NCBI RefSeq assembly: GCF_030538655.1 | Contig: NZ_JAUNTO010000007.1 | Span: 62,001-126,000 of the forward strand | Source of the DNA: Paracoccus sp. (in: a-proteobacteria) | GTDB lineage: Bacteria > Pseudomonadota > Alphaproteobacteria > Rhodobacterales > Rhodobacteraceae | Reading direction: 5' to 3' | DNA: 64,000 nucleotides | Shown: one piece after another, positions 8,243-16,493 of the stretch | How positions within the stretch are numbered: the stretch's first letter is position 1 | Layout of the letters: each line of letters opens with the position of its first letter | Made by a program: the position numbers and the translations under genes | The notes under the pieces: generated by a model | Databases searched by the model: none | Seen by the model: the letters and a program-made list of their open reading frames with translations, nothing else | What the model was told of the DNA's origin: nothing

Positions 8243-9073
8243 TCAGCCCCCCAGAAAGGTGCGGCGCACCTCGTCATTGGCCATCAGTTCCTTGCCGGTG
8301 CCGGTGTGCGCGTTGGCCCCCTGCACCAGAACATAGGCTTTGTCGGCGATGGCCATAGCCTGCTGGGCGTTCTGTTCGACCATCAGCACGGGCAGGCCGG
8401 TGCGGGCGATTTCGATGATGCGGTCGAACAATTCGTCCATCACGATGGGCGACACGCCCGCCGTCGGCTCGTCCAGCATCAGCAGCTGCGGCTGCGTCAT
8501 CAGCGCCCGGCCTACGGCGACCTGCTGGCGCTGACCGCCGGACAATTCACCCGCCGCCTGTCGCCGCTTGTCGCGCAGGATCGGAAACAGATCATAGACC
8601 TGTTCCATCGTGGGGCGGAAATCGTCGGTGCGGATAAACGCGCCCATTTCCAGATTTTCCTCGACCGACATGGACGGGAAGATATTGTTGACCTGCGGCA
8701 CGAAGCCCATGCCCGCCTTGACCCGATCCTGCGGGTTCAACGCGGTAATATCCTGCCCGTTCAGCCGCACAGAGCCTTGCCGCAGGTCCAGCATTCCAAA
8801 GATCGCCTTCATCGCGGTGGATTTGCCCGCGCCGTTCGGGCCGACGATCACGGCGATTTCGCCTTTTTCCACGCTGATCGTGCAATCGTGCAGGATGTCC
8901 GGCCCCTTGCCATAGCCGCCGGTCATATTTTCACCGATCAGGAACGGATCACCCGTATGGCCCGGACCGACAGGGCCGCTGCGGCGCGTGCCGTCGATCG
9001 TGCCGATGCCCTGAGTATTGACGATCGAGGCGTCACGGTTGCCGCGCCCACCGAATACGTCGCTGCTGCTCAT
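8243..9073 (-). CDS. livF: Branched-chain amino acid-type ABC transporter, ATPase LivF
   Basis: The 276-residue ATPase has Walker A GPNGAGKST, the signature LSGGQRQQVAVGRAL, Walker B LLMLDEPTAGVSP and the switch motif LMVEQNA, typical of LivF. About 45 residues rich in Gly, Ser and Asp precede the ATPase core, making it longer than the usual 235-240 residues. The start is supported by a four-base ATGA overlap with livG, so the extension is probably genuine. With LivG it powers the LivHM permease from the cytoplasmic side. Confidence 0.94.
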   Translation of the reverse strand: MSSSDVFGGRGNRDASIVNTQGIGTIDGTRRSGPVGPGHTGDPFLIGENMTGGYGKGPDILHDCTISVEKGEIAVIVGPNGAGKSTAMKAIFGMLDLRQGSVRLNGQDITALNPQDRVKAGMGFVPQVNNIFPSMSVEENLEMGAFIRTDDFRPTMEQVYDLFPILRDKRRQAAGELSGGQRQQVAVGRALMTQPQLLMLDEPTAGVSPIVMDELFDRIIEIARTGLPVLMVEQNAQQAMAIADKAYVLVQGANAHTGTGKELMANDEVRRTFLGG

Positions 9074-9852
9074 ACGCCCACCATGTCCTTGTTCTTGAGG
9101 CCACGGCCCAGATAAGCCTCGATCACGGTCTCGTTCTGCATGATGTGATCGGCGGGGCCTTCGGCCAGCACCTTACCCTCGGCCATGACGATCACCGGGT
9201 CGCAGATCTTGCCGATGAAATCCATGTCATGTTCGATCACGCAAAAGGTATAGCCGCGTTCTCGGTTCAGGCGGATGATGGAATCGGCGATGGTCATCAG
9301 CAGGGTGCGGTTCACGCCTGCGCCCACCTCGTCCAAGAAAACGATCTTGGCATCGACCATCATGCAGCGGCCCAGTTCCAGCAGCTTTTTCTGCCCGCCC
9401 GACAGGTTTCCGGCCTTTTCATCGGCAACGTGGCTGATGGTCAGAAACTCCAGCACCTCGTCGGCCTTTTCGCGCAGGGCGCGTTCCTCGGCGGCGATGC
9501 GGCCGCGGCGGAACCATGTGTTCACCAGCGTTTCGCCGGTCTGGCCGCCGGGCACCATCATCAGGTTTTCCCGCACGGTCATCGACGAAAATTCATGTGC
9601 CAACTGGAATGTGCGCAGCAGCCCTTTGTGGAACAACTTGTGCGGGGGCAGGCCGGTGATGTCCTCGCCCGCCATGGTGACGGTGCCGGATGTTGGCGGC
9701 AGCACACCTGCAATGACGTTGAACAAGGTGGATTTGCCCGCCCCGTTCGGGCCGATCAGCCCGGTGATTGACCCTTTGGCAATGGTCAGGCTGGCGCCAT
9801 CCACGGCGCGAAAGCCGCCAAAATGTCGGTGCAGGTTTTTGACCTGAATCAT
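9070..9852 (-). CDS. livG: Branched-chain amino acid-type ABC transporter, ATPase LivG
   Basis: The 260-residue protein is the second ATPase of the Liv importer. Seen are Walker A GPNGAGKSTLFNVIAG, the LivG-specific stretch LLRTFQLAHEFSSMTVRENLMMVP, the signature NLSGGQKKLLELGR, and a Walker B VFLDEVGAGVN in which the usual DEP is DEV. The C-terminus contains FCVIEHDMDFI. It overlaps livF by four bases. An intergenic hairpin upstream separates it from the binding-protein gene, consistent with lower expression of the ATPases than of the binding protein. Confidence 0.94.
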   Translation of the reverse strand: MIQVKNLHRHFGGFRAVDGASLTIAKGSITGLIGPNGAGKSTLFNVIAGVLPPTSGTVTMAGEDITGLPPHKLFHKGLLRTFQLAHEFSSMTVRENLMMVPGGQTGETLVNTWFRRGRIAAEERALREKADEVLEFLTISHVADEKAGNLSGGQKKLLELGRCMMVDAKIVFLDEVGAGVNRTLLMTIADSIIRLNRERGYTFCVIEHDMDFIGKICDPVIVMAEGKVLAEGPADHIMQNETVIEAYLGRGLKNKDMVGV

Positions 9853-9919
9853 AAACTTCCCCTGTAACCTTCGTGTTGAATCCGAAGTGTTTGGTGGTCG
9901 GCGCTGTTTTTATGCGTGA

Positions 9920-9945
9920 ACCGCCCGGCACAAACGCCGGGCGGT
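9920..9945 (-). promoter_or_regulatory. Intercistronic hairpin between the binding-protein gene and livG
   Basis: A perfect ten-base-pair stem ACCGCCCGGC/GCCGGGCGGT with loop acaaac lies just after the binding-protein stop at 9955 and about 70 bases before livG. It lacks a T-run. Such hairpins often stabilise the upstream mRNA or cause partial termination, giving more binding protein than permease. Confidence 0.6.
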
Positions 9946-9954
9946 CTGTTGCGG

Positions 9955-11136
9955 TCAGTGGAAACCGACGGTTTCCAGCTTGCCGTCGGTGATGGTGGAT
10001 TCGCGGAATGTGCCCGCGCTTTCACCCGGTTCGACCAGTTCCACGGACGAGGCGCCGACGTAATCGATGTCCTGACCGGCGGCCAGCAGTTCCAGACCCT
10101 TGGCCAGTTCGCCCGGCAGGATCTGTTCGCCCGGTGCGTTGGCGACGTCCATCACCTTATCCTTGAACACGGCGGGGTCAGACGATCCGGCGGCCTGCAT
10201 CGCCAGCAGGATCAGGGCTGCGGCGTCATAGGCTTCGGCCGAATAGGCGCCTTCAGGCTCAAAACCGGCGGCGCGGCCCAGTTCGTTATAACGGTCGCGG
10301 CCCTCGCCCTCGGCGGCGGGGTTGATGCCGATCGAGCCGTCGATCTCGCTGCCAAAGCGTTGGACCAGCAGATCACCGATCATGCCATCCGGGAAGATGA
10401 ACTTTTCGAACGATCCCGTATCCAGCGCCGCGCGGGTAACGCCCGAACCACCCTGATCGACGTAACCGACGACGACCAGAACATCGCCACCGGCAGCAGC
10501 CAGTGCCGCAACCTCGGCGGAATAGTCGGCCTTGCCGTCGTCATGTGCGGCGGTGATCGTCACGGTGCCACCCACTTCCTGGAAGGCGGCGGCAAAGCTG
10601 TCGGCCAGCCCTTTGCCGTAGTCGTTGTTGGTATAGGTGACGGCGGCGGATTCGATGCCTTTGTCGCGCGCGATCTGTGCCATCACCTCGCCCTGACGCG
10701 CGTCTGACGGCGCGGTGCGGAAGAACAGGCCGTTATCCTGAATGTCAGACAGCGCCGGCGAGGTGGCCGAGGGCGAGATCATCAGCACGCCGTTGGGCAT
10801 CGCCACGCGTTCCAGCGTCGCGATGGTTTCGCCGGAACACTGGCCACCAACCATGGCGCGCACGCCTTCGGAAATCAGACGCTCTGCCGCCGAGACCGCG
10901 GCGGCGGCGTCGATACAGGTTGTGTCGCCACGCACCGCAGTCACCGTGGCACCACCCAGCAACAGGCCGGAATCGCTGACCTCTTTCATGGCCGCCTCGG
11001 CACCGGCGGCGATGTCGGGGGCCATGGATTCCAGCGGCCCGGTAAAGGCCAGTTGTGTGCCCAGCTTGATTTCTTCGGCGTGAATCAGGCCAGCGGTCAT
11101 GACGCAGGCCGTGGTGGCGAGGAGTAGTTTTTTCAT
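9955..11136 (-). CDS. Periplasmic binding protein of the Liv-type ABC transporter, copy 1
   Basis: The 393-residue protein begins with a signal peptide (MKKLLLATTACVMTAGLIHA, then EEIKLG) and has the type I periplasmic-binding fold of LivJ/LivK-like receptors. Segments include IKLGTQLAFTGPLESMAPD near the N-terminus, GGQCSGETIATLERVAMPNG, VMISPSATSPALSDI and VTYTNNDYGKGLADSFAAAF. It delivers substrate to LivHM. The upstream gene (11235-12416) encodes a close paralogue of the same length, so one arose by tandem duplication. Hairpins follow both copies. The ligand cannot be read from the sequence; branched-chain or other neutral amino acids are the default guess. Confidence 0.92.
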   Translation of the reverse strand: MKKLLLATTACVMTAGLIHAEEIKLGTQLAFTGPLESMAPDIAAGAEAAMKEVSDSGLLLGGATVTAVRGDTTCIDAAAAVSAAERLISEGVRAMVGGQCSGETIATLERVAMPNGVLMISPSATSPALSDIQDNGLFFRTAPSDARQGEVMAQIARDKGIESAAVTYTNNDYGKGLADSFAAAFQEVGGTVTITAAHDDGKADYSAEVAALAAAGGDVLVVVGYVDQGGSGVTRAALDTGSFEKFIFPDGMIGDLLVQRFGSEIDGSIGINPAAEGEGRDRYNELGRAAGFEPEGAYSAEAYDAAALILLAMQAAGSSDPAVFKDKVMDVANAPGEQILPGELAKGLELLAAGQDIDYVGASSVELVEPGESAGTFRESTITDGKLETVGFH

Positions 11137-11164
11137 TTTATCCCGTCCTGTTGGTTATTGGATT

Positions 11165-11190
11165 ACCGCGCAGCTTAGACGCCGCGCGGT
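11165..11190 (-). promoter_or_regulatory. Hairpin between the two binding-protein genes
   Basis: A seven-base-pair stem ACCGCGC/GCGCGGT with a 12-base loop lies about 45 bases past the stop of the upstream binding-protein copy. It has no T-run and may attenuate or stabilise the transcript. Confidence 0.4.
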
Positions 11191-11234
11191 CATTGGAAAA
11201 GCGGCATTTAAAGCGTATTTGCCGCTTGTGGCGA

Positions 11235-12416
11235 TCAGCGATAGCCGACAACCTGCAATTCACCGTCGCGGAATTCGACCTCGCGGTAAATGCCTGCGGA
11301 TTCGCCTGGCTCGACCAGTTCGACCGAGGTTGCGCCGACATAATCCACATCGCCCCCGGCATTGATGATTTCCAATGCCTTGGCCAATTCACCCGGCAGA
11401 ATTTGTTCGCCCGGTGCGTTGGCCACATCCATCACGCTGTTTTTGTAAACATTGGGGTCCGAAGTGCCCGCCTTGGCCATCGCCAACAGAATCAGTGCCG
11501 CAGCGTCATAGGATTCGGCGGAAAACGCATTCGACCCGTCAAACCCGGCCTCGGACGCCAGCGCGATAAAACGGTCACGGCCTTCGCCCTCGGATGACGG
11601 GTTTTGACCAAAGCTGCCGTTGATTTCCGCGCCAAAGCGTTCTTGCAGCGCATTCGCCACCATGCCGTCCGCGAAAACGAAGGTGTCAAAAGCACCTGTG
11701 TCCAGCGATCCGCGCACGACGCCGGAACCGCCCTGATCGACGTAACCCGCAACGACCAGAGCTTCGCCTCCGGCGGCGGCCAGTGCCGCGACCTCGGCGG
11801 CATAGTCGGCCTTGCCGTCGTCATGGGCGGAACTGACGGTGACGGTGCCACCCTTGGCAGTGTAGGCGGCGGCAAAGCTGTCGGCCAGCCCCTTGCCATA
11901 GTCGTTGTTGGTATAGGTGACGGCGACGGTGTTGACGCCGCGATCCATCAGGATGTCGGCCATCACTTCGCCCTGACGCGCGTCGGACGGCGAGGTGCGG
12001 AAGAACAGCCCGTTATCCTCGATCGTGGACAGTGCGGGCGAGGTGGCGGATGGGGCGATCATGACGATGCCGTTGGGCATGGCGACACGTTCCAGTGTGG
12101 CGATGGTTTCGCCCGAACACATGCCGCCGACGATGCCCTTGACCCCATCGGCCACGATGCGTTCCGCGGCGGATACGGCTGCGGCGGCATCGGTGCAGGT
12201 GGAATCGGCGCGCACCCCGGTTACGGTCGAGCCATCCAGCAGCAACCCGGAATCGCTGACCTCTTTCATGGCCAGCAGCGCGCCTTTTTCCATTTCGGGC
12301 GACAGCGATTCCAGCGGGCCGGTAAAGCCGATGGAAATGCCCAGTTTGATGTCTTCGGCCGTTGCGGCCCCTGCCAGCAATGCCCCGGCAGCCGTGGCGA
12401 TCAACAATTTTTTCAT
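11235..12416 (-). CDS. Periplasmic binding protein of the Liv-type ABC transporter, copy 2
   Basis: The start at 12416 gives a typical signal peptide (MKKLLIATAAGALLAGAATA) and a product of 393 residues, exactly as long as copy 1. The two align end to end: both contain MCSGETIATLERVAMPNG or its equivalent, PSATSPALS, NDYGKGLADSFAAA and the C-terminal EQILPGELAK and SVELVEPGESAG. The frame is open upstream to 12800, but that part runs antisense to the next gene's region and has no secretion signal. This is the first gene of the six-gene liv cluster, so its promoter should lie in 12417-12570. Confidence 0.92.
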   Translation of the reverse strand: MKKLLIATAAGALLAGAATAEDIKLGISIGFTGPLESLSPEMEKGALLAMKEVSDSGLLLDGSTVTGVRADSTCTDAAAAVSAAERIVADGVKGIVGGMCSGETIATLERVAMPNGIVMIAPSATSPALSTIEDNGLFFRTSPSDARQGEVMADILMDRGVNTVAVTYTNNDYGKGLADSFAAAYTAKGGTVTVSSAHDDGKADYAAEVAALAAAGGEALVVAGYVDQGGSGVVRGSLDTGAFDTFVFADGMVANALQERFGAEINGSFGQNPSSEGEGRDRFIALASEAGFDGSNAFSAESYDAAALILLAMAKAGTSDPNVYKNSVMDVANAPGEQILPGELAKALEIINAGGDVDYVGATSVELVEPGESAGIYREVEFRDGELQVVGYR

Positions 12417-12570
12417 TTTTTCTTTTCCTCCCGTTTGGACAACAGTTCTGACGTAGAGGTTAGAGGCGGGTTTTCCAAAAAGAAAGCATTTCAGATGGAA
12501 AACCCGCCAGGTCGTGCCGTCATGCATGTGCAGGGGGTGGCGTTGCCTGTGGATCGTGCCGTGCAGGATG

Positions 12571-13080
12571 TCAGTGGCGCAGCGCAGGCGGCTGGCGCCT
12601 GATGTCGGCGCGGCGGCGGCGGAGCAGGGCGGCCAGAGCGGTCCACAGCCCCAACCCCAGCCCGAAACCGATGGCTGCGGCACCCAGACCAGCCGTGGTG
12701 ACGGGCAGGGCGGGGCGGAAATCGCCCCATGTCGCGGCCAGAGTGGCGGGATCGCGCAGACGATGCGGCAGGGCGATGCGTTCCAGCGGCGCGGCGGCAC
12801 GCAACAGGGCCAGATCGGCGCGCGCCTGCTCTAACCGGGTGAACACCCGGCCCATGTCGCGCTGATGCAGATCGCGGAAGGTGCTGCCTGACAGATCGGC
12901 CAGTGCCTGTTCACGGGTCAGCCCGGCGCGGGCGGCGCTGCTGTCGAAATCGGCGGCCACACGGGTCAGCGCATCGACCTGCCCGCCAAGCCGTTGAACA
13001 TATTGATCCGAAAAGGCCGGAAACTGCGACAGGGCCGCGGCGCAGCAGGCCGCAAAGCCCAATCGCAGCAGCCCCGCCAT
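12571..13080 (-). CDS. DUF2937 family membrane protein
   Basis: The 169-residue protein fits DUF2937, a proteobacterial family of unknown function. A hydrophobic N-terminus (LLRLGFAACCAAALSQFPAF) leads into the family-typical SDQYVQRLGGQVDALTRV and a helical region DLHQRDMGRVFTRLEQARADLALL. A C-terminal hydrophobic segment (TTAGLGAAAIGFGLGLGLWTALAALL) ends in RRRR. It therefore probably spans the inner membrane twice with a periplasmic coiled middle. Its ATG overlaps the proS stop by one base (TGATG), so it is translated with proS. Confidence 0.8.
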   Translation of the reverse strand: MAGLLRLGFAACCAAALSQFPAFSDQYVQRLGGQVDALTRVAADFDSSAARAGLTREQALADLSGSTFRDLHQRDMGRVFTRLEQARADLALLRAAAPLERIALPHRLRDPATLAATWGDFRPALPVTTAGLGAAAIGFGLGLGLWTALAALLRRRRADIRRQPPALRH

Positions 13081-14438
13081 CAGACCGGATAGCCTGCGGC
13101 GATGATCGGTTCATAGATCGCCTTGATCCGGGCCACGGCCTCGGACGGCGACATCTCTTCGGATTCGCCGCTGCGGCGGTTGGTCAGTTCAACCTTGTTG
13201 CTGGCCAGACCGCGCGGGCCGACGGTGATACGCCAGGGCAGGCCGATCAGGTCCATGCCGGCGAATTTTGCCCCGGCCCGTTCGTCGCGGTCGTCATACA
13301 GCGGATCAAGCCCCGCCGCGCGCAGATCGTCATAGATCGCCTGACAGGCGCTGTCGGTGCTGGCATCGCCCTGTTTCAGATTGACGATGCCCACGTGGAA
13401 GGGCGTCACGCCCTCGGGCCAGATGATGCCCTTGTCGTCGTGGCTGGCCTCGATGATGGCGCCCAGCAGACGGCTGACGCCGATGCCGTGCGATCCCATG
13501 TGAACCGGCACACGCCCGCCATCGGGTGTGACAACCGTCGCCCCCATCGCATCCGAGTATTTCGTGCCGAAATAGAAGATCTGCCCGACCTCGATCCCGC
13601 GGGCCGAGCGGCGGCGATCCTCGGGCACCTGCGCGAATACCGCCTCGTCATGGGTTTCGTCGGTGCGGGCATAGCGGCTGGTGAATTCGTCAAGAACCGC
13701 CTGACACTGTTCCACGCTGTCATAATCAATCACACGGTCGCCGAATTTCAGGTCGGTGATGGCGCTGTCATAAAACACTTCGGATTCGCCGGTTTCGGCC
13801 AGCACGAGAAATTCATGCGTATAGTCACCGCCAATCGGCCCGCCATCGGCGCGCATCGGGATGGCTTGCAGGCCCATGCGTTCATAGGTGCGCAGATAGC
13901 TGACCAGATGGCGGTTATAGGCGTGCAGCGCGTCCTCTTTCGTCAGGTCAAAGTTATAGCCGTCTTTCATCAGGAACTCGCGCCCGCGCATGACGCCGAA
14001 CCGGGGGCGCACCTCGTCGCGGAACTTCCACTGGATCTGATACAGCGTCAGCGGCAGATCCTTGTAGCTGTTCACATGGGCGCGGAAGATGTCGGTAATC
14101 ATCTCCTCGTTCGTGGGGCCGAACAGCATGTCGCGGTCGTGCCGGTCCTTGATGCGCAGCATTTCCTGACCGTAATCGTCATAGCGCCCGCTTTCGCGCC
14201 ACAGATCGGCGGGCTGCATCGTGGGCATCAGCACCGGGATATGGCCGGCGCGCTGCTGTTCCTCATGCACGATCTGTTCGATGCGGCGCAGCACCTTCAG
14301 CCCCAGCGGCAACCAGGAATAGATGCCCGCCGATTGCTGTTTTATCATGCCCGCGCGCAGCATCAGCCGGTGGCTGACGATCTGCGCCTCTTTCGGGTCT
14401 TCTTTCAGGACGGGCAGGAAATAGCGCGACAGACGCAT
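13080..14438 (-). CDS. proS: Prolyl-tRNA synthetase
   Basis: ProS charges tRNA-Pro. The start at 14438 (AAGG eight bases upstream) gives 452 residues beginning [20 protein letters not shown], the usual alphaproteobacterial start; a GTG nine codons upstream is less likely. Class II motifs are clear: [23 protein letters not shown], the motif 2 region [23 protein letters not shown], and motif 3 [18 protein letters not shown]. The short form without the large editing insertion is typical of alphaproteobacteria. It is followed immediately by the DUF2937 gene. Confidence 0.97.
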   Translation of the reverse strand: MRLSRYFLPVLKEDPKEAQIVSHRLMLRAGMIKQQSAGIYSWLPLGLKVLRRIEQIVHEEQQRAGHIPVLMPTMQPADLWRESGRYDDYGQEMLRIKDRHDRDMLFGPTNEEMITDIFRAHVNSYKDLPLTLYQIQWKFRDEVRPRFGVMRGREFLMKDGYNFDLTKEDALHAYNRHLVSYLRTYERMGLQAIPMRADGGPIGGDYTHEFLVLAETGESEVFYDSAITDLKFGDRVIDYDSVEQCQAVLDEFTSRYARTDETHDEAVFAQVPEDRRRSARGIEVGQIFYFGTKYSDAMGATVVTPDGGRVPVHMGSHGIGVSRLLGAIIEASHDDKGIIWPEGVTPFHVGIVNLKQGDASTDSACQAIYDDLRAAGLDPLYDDRDERAGAKFAGMDLIGLPWRITVGPRGLASNKVELTNRRSGESEEMSPSEAVARIKAIYEPIIAAGYPV

Positions 14439-14573
14439 AGCGGGCACCTTTGTTCGTTTGGCCACGGTCTAGGGCAGGCGGGCAGGCGGGGCAAGATGGC
14501 GTGGCGTGGCCCGCTGCGCTTGCATCAGGGCCAACATCATAGCACAACGAGCGCGTAACGCGACGGAGATACC

Positions 14574-15782
14574 ATGCAGGTCAGTGGGCGCAAACAGGTC
14601 TGGTATTGGGGCATCGCCGCCGCCGTGCTGATGCTGGTGCTGTGGCAACTGGGGTCAACGCTGACGCCGTTTCTGATCGGCGCGGCCATCGCCTATCTGC
14701 TGAACCCGATTGCCGACTGGCTGGAACGCCGCGGGCTGAGCCGTGTCTGGGCCACTGCGCTGATTACGCTGAGCGTGGCATTGTTGATCGTCGCGGCGCT
14801 GTTGGGCATCATCCCGCTGTTGTCGCGGCAGTTCGGGCAGCTGATCCAGACCGCGCCCGAGATATTCAACCGGCTTCAGTCCTTTCTGGGAGACAGGTTC
14901 CCCGAACTGCTGGATGATCAAAGCCCCGTGCGCGAGACGCTGGCCAATCTTGGCCACACCATTTCACAACGCGGCGGCGAACTGGCTGGCATTGTGTTGG
15001 GGTCGGTGATGAACGTCCTCAGCGTGGTGATGATTATCGTCATCGTGCCCGTGGTCGCCTTTTACCTGCTGCTGGACTGGAACAATATGCTGGACCGGGT
15101 GGACAGCCTGTTGCCGCGCGACCATGCCCCCACGATCCGCCGTCTGGCGCGGGAAATTGACGAAGCGCTTGGCGGGTTTCTGCGCGGCGAAGGTATGGTG
15201 ATGACCATTCTTTCGGTCTTTTATGCCACCGGCCTGCTGCTGGTCGGGCTGCCCTTTGCGCTGCTGGTCGGTGTGGTCGCGGGGATGCTGACGTTCATCC
15301 CCTATGTCGGCACGATCATCGGTGGCGTGACATCAATCGGGCTGGCGCTGTTCGCTTTTTGGGGTGATCCGGTGATGATCGGGATCGTCGTAGCGATCTT
15401 TGTCGCGGGCCAGATGCTGGAAAGCAATTATCTGGTGCCGAAACTGGTCGGCCATCATGTCGGGCTGCATCCCGTCTGGCTGTTGCTGGCGCTGTCCGTG
15501 TTCGGATCGCTGTTCGGGTTTGCCGGGATGCTGGTTGCGGTGCCCGTGGCGGCGGCGCTTGGGGTTCTGGTGCGCTATGCGGCGGAACAATACAGGGAAA
15601 GCGGCCTCTATACCGGCCGCGAAATGCCCGCGCCGCCACAATGTCCGACACTGATCGAGATCGTCCCCCCCGGCACGGTCGAACGTGAAAGACGACAGGC
15701 CGAACGCGCCGCCGAACAGCGCATCAACGAGGTTCGCATCGACGAGATGATCGAGGAACGAGCCAAGCAAGACGAAACGTGA
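14574..15782 (+). CDS. AI-2E family transporter (PerM-like permease)
   Basis: The 402-residue membrane protein starts at an ATG with GGAG five bases upstream. It has the AI-2E_transport pattern: N-terminal helices (LMLVLWQLGSTLTPFLIGAAIAYLLNP), a periplasmic helical stretch with RQFGQLIQTAPEIFNRLQSFL, then the conserved end VAGMLTFIPYVGTIIGG and LESNYLVPKLVGHHVGLHPVWLLLAL. About 60 charged residues follow at the C-terminus. The family includes TqsA and ion/proton antiporters, so the substrate is unknown. The stop overlaps the GTG of hdaA by four bases, an arrangement common next to hdaA in alphaproteobacteria. Confidence 0.9.
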   Translation: MQVSGRKQVWYWGIAAAVLMLVLWQLGSTLTPFLIGAAIAYLLNPIADWLERRGLSRVWATALITLSVALLIVAALLGIIPLLSRQFGQLIQTAPEIFNRLQSFLGDRFPELLDDQSPVRETLANLGHTISQRGGELAGIVLGSVMNVLSVVMIIVIVPVVAFYLLLDWNNMLDRVDSLLPRDHAPTIRRLAREIDEALGGFLRGEGMVMTILSVFYATGLLLVGLPFALLVGVVAGMLTFIPYVGTIIGGVTSIGLALFAFWGDPVMIGIVVAIFVAGQMLESNYLVPKLVGHHVGLHPVWLLLALSVFGSLFGFAGMLVAVPVAAALGVLVRYAAEQYRESGLYTGREMPAPPQCPTLIEIVPPGTVERERRQAERAAEQRINEVRIDEMIEERAKQDET

Positions 15783-16465
15783 CCCGGCAAATTCCCCTTG
15801 ATCTGCGCACGCCTCCGGCACTGTCGCGCGGCGATTTCCTGCTGGCCACCGCGAACCGCGATGCGCTGGCGATGCTGGATGCTCCGGCGCTGTGGCCGCA
15901 GGGGCGGTTGCTGCTGATCGGGCCAGAGGGCGCGGGCAAAAGCCATATCGCGGCATTCTGGGCGGCTGAACGCGGTGCGCCCGTGGTCGCGGCGGACGCA
16001 TTGGCCAATACCTCGCCCGATGCTTTGCTGAACGGCGGTGCGCTGGTGGTCGAGGATGCCGAGCGCGTGGCGGGCCGCGCGGCGGATCAGGCGATGTTGT
16101 TTCATCTGTGGAACCTTGCGCCCGCCCGTGGTGCGCTGCTGTTGCTGACCGCCCGCGCGGCGCCGCGTGACTGGGGACTGACGCTGCCTGACCTGCGTTC
16201 GCGCATGGATGCGATGACGCAGGTCAGGCTGGGTGCCCCCGACGAGGAATTGCTGGCCGCCGTTCTGGTCAAGCTGTGTGCGGACCGCCAGCTTGCCGTG
16301 CCGCCCGCGCTGATCGGCTGGCTGCTGCGGCGGATGGATCGTGATCTGGGGCTGGCCCGGCGTCTGGTTGCGGCGCTGGATGCTGCGGCCTTTGCGGCTG
16401 GTGGGCCTGTGACACGGCGGATGGCAGCAGATATACTGGACAAGATGCCCGCATCTGACGCATGA
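15779..16465 (+). CDS. hdaA: DnaA-related regulatory inactivator HdaA
   Basis: The 228-residue protein resembles the AAA+ part of DnaA without the DNA-binding domain. HdaA works with the beta clamp to promote ATP hydrolysis by DnaA and so prevents over-initiation. The N-terminal QIPLDLRTPP contains the clamp-binding type motif QxPLDL. The core shows FLLATANRDALAML, a P-loop GPEGAGKSH, a Walker B-like ALVVEDAE and sensor-2 region LLRRMDRDLGLARRLVAALD. The GTG start overlaps the permease stop (GTGA). The downstream gene is ppk, as is common in related genomes. Confidence 0.88.
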   Translation: MTRQIPLDLRTPPALSRGDFLLATANRDALAMLDAPALWPQGRLLLIGPEGAGKSHIAAFWAAERGAPVVAADALANTSPDALLNGGALVVEDAERVAGRAADQAMLFHLWNLAPARGALLLLTARAAPRDWGLTLPDLRSRMDAMTQVRLGAPDEELLAAVLVKLCADRQLAVPPALIGWLLRRMDRDLGLARRLVAALDAAAFAAGGPVTRRMAADILDKMPASDA

Positions 16466-16493
16466 TCGCGGACTAAAAAAGCAGGTAAGACCG

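Noticed and set aside
12903..14558. Long open frame on the plus strand opposite proS
   Set aside because: It is the antisense shadow of a GC-rich gene; no family similarity, and proS on the other strand has all class II motifs.
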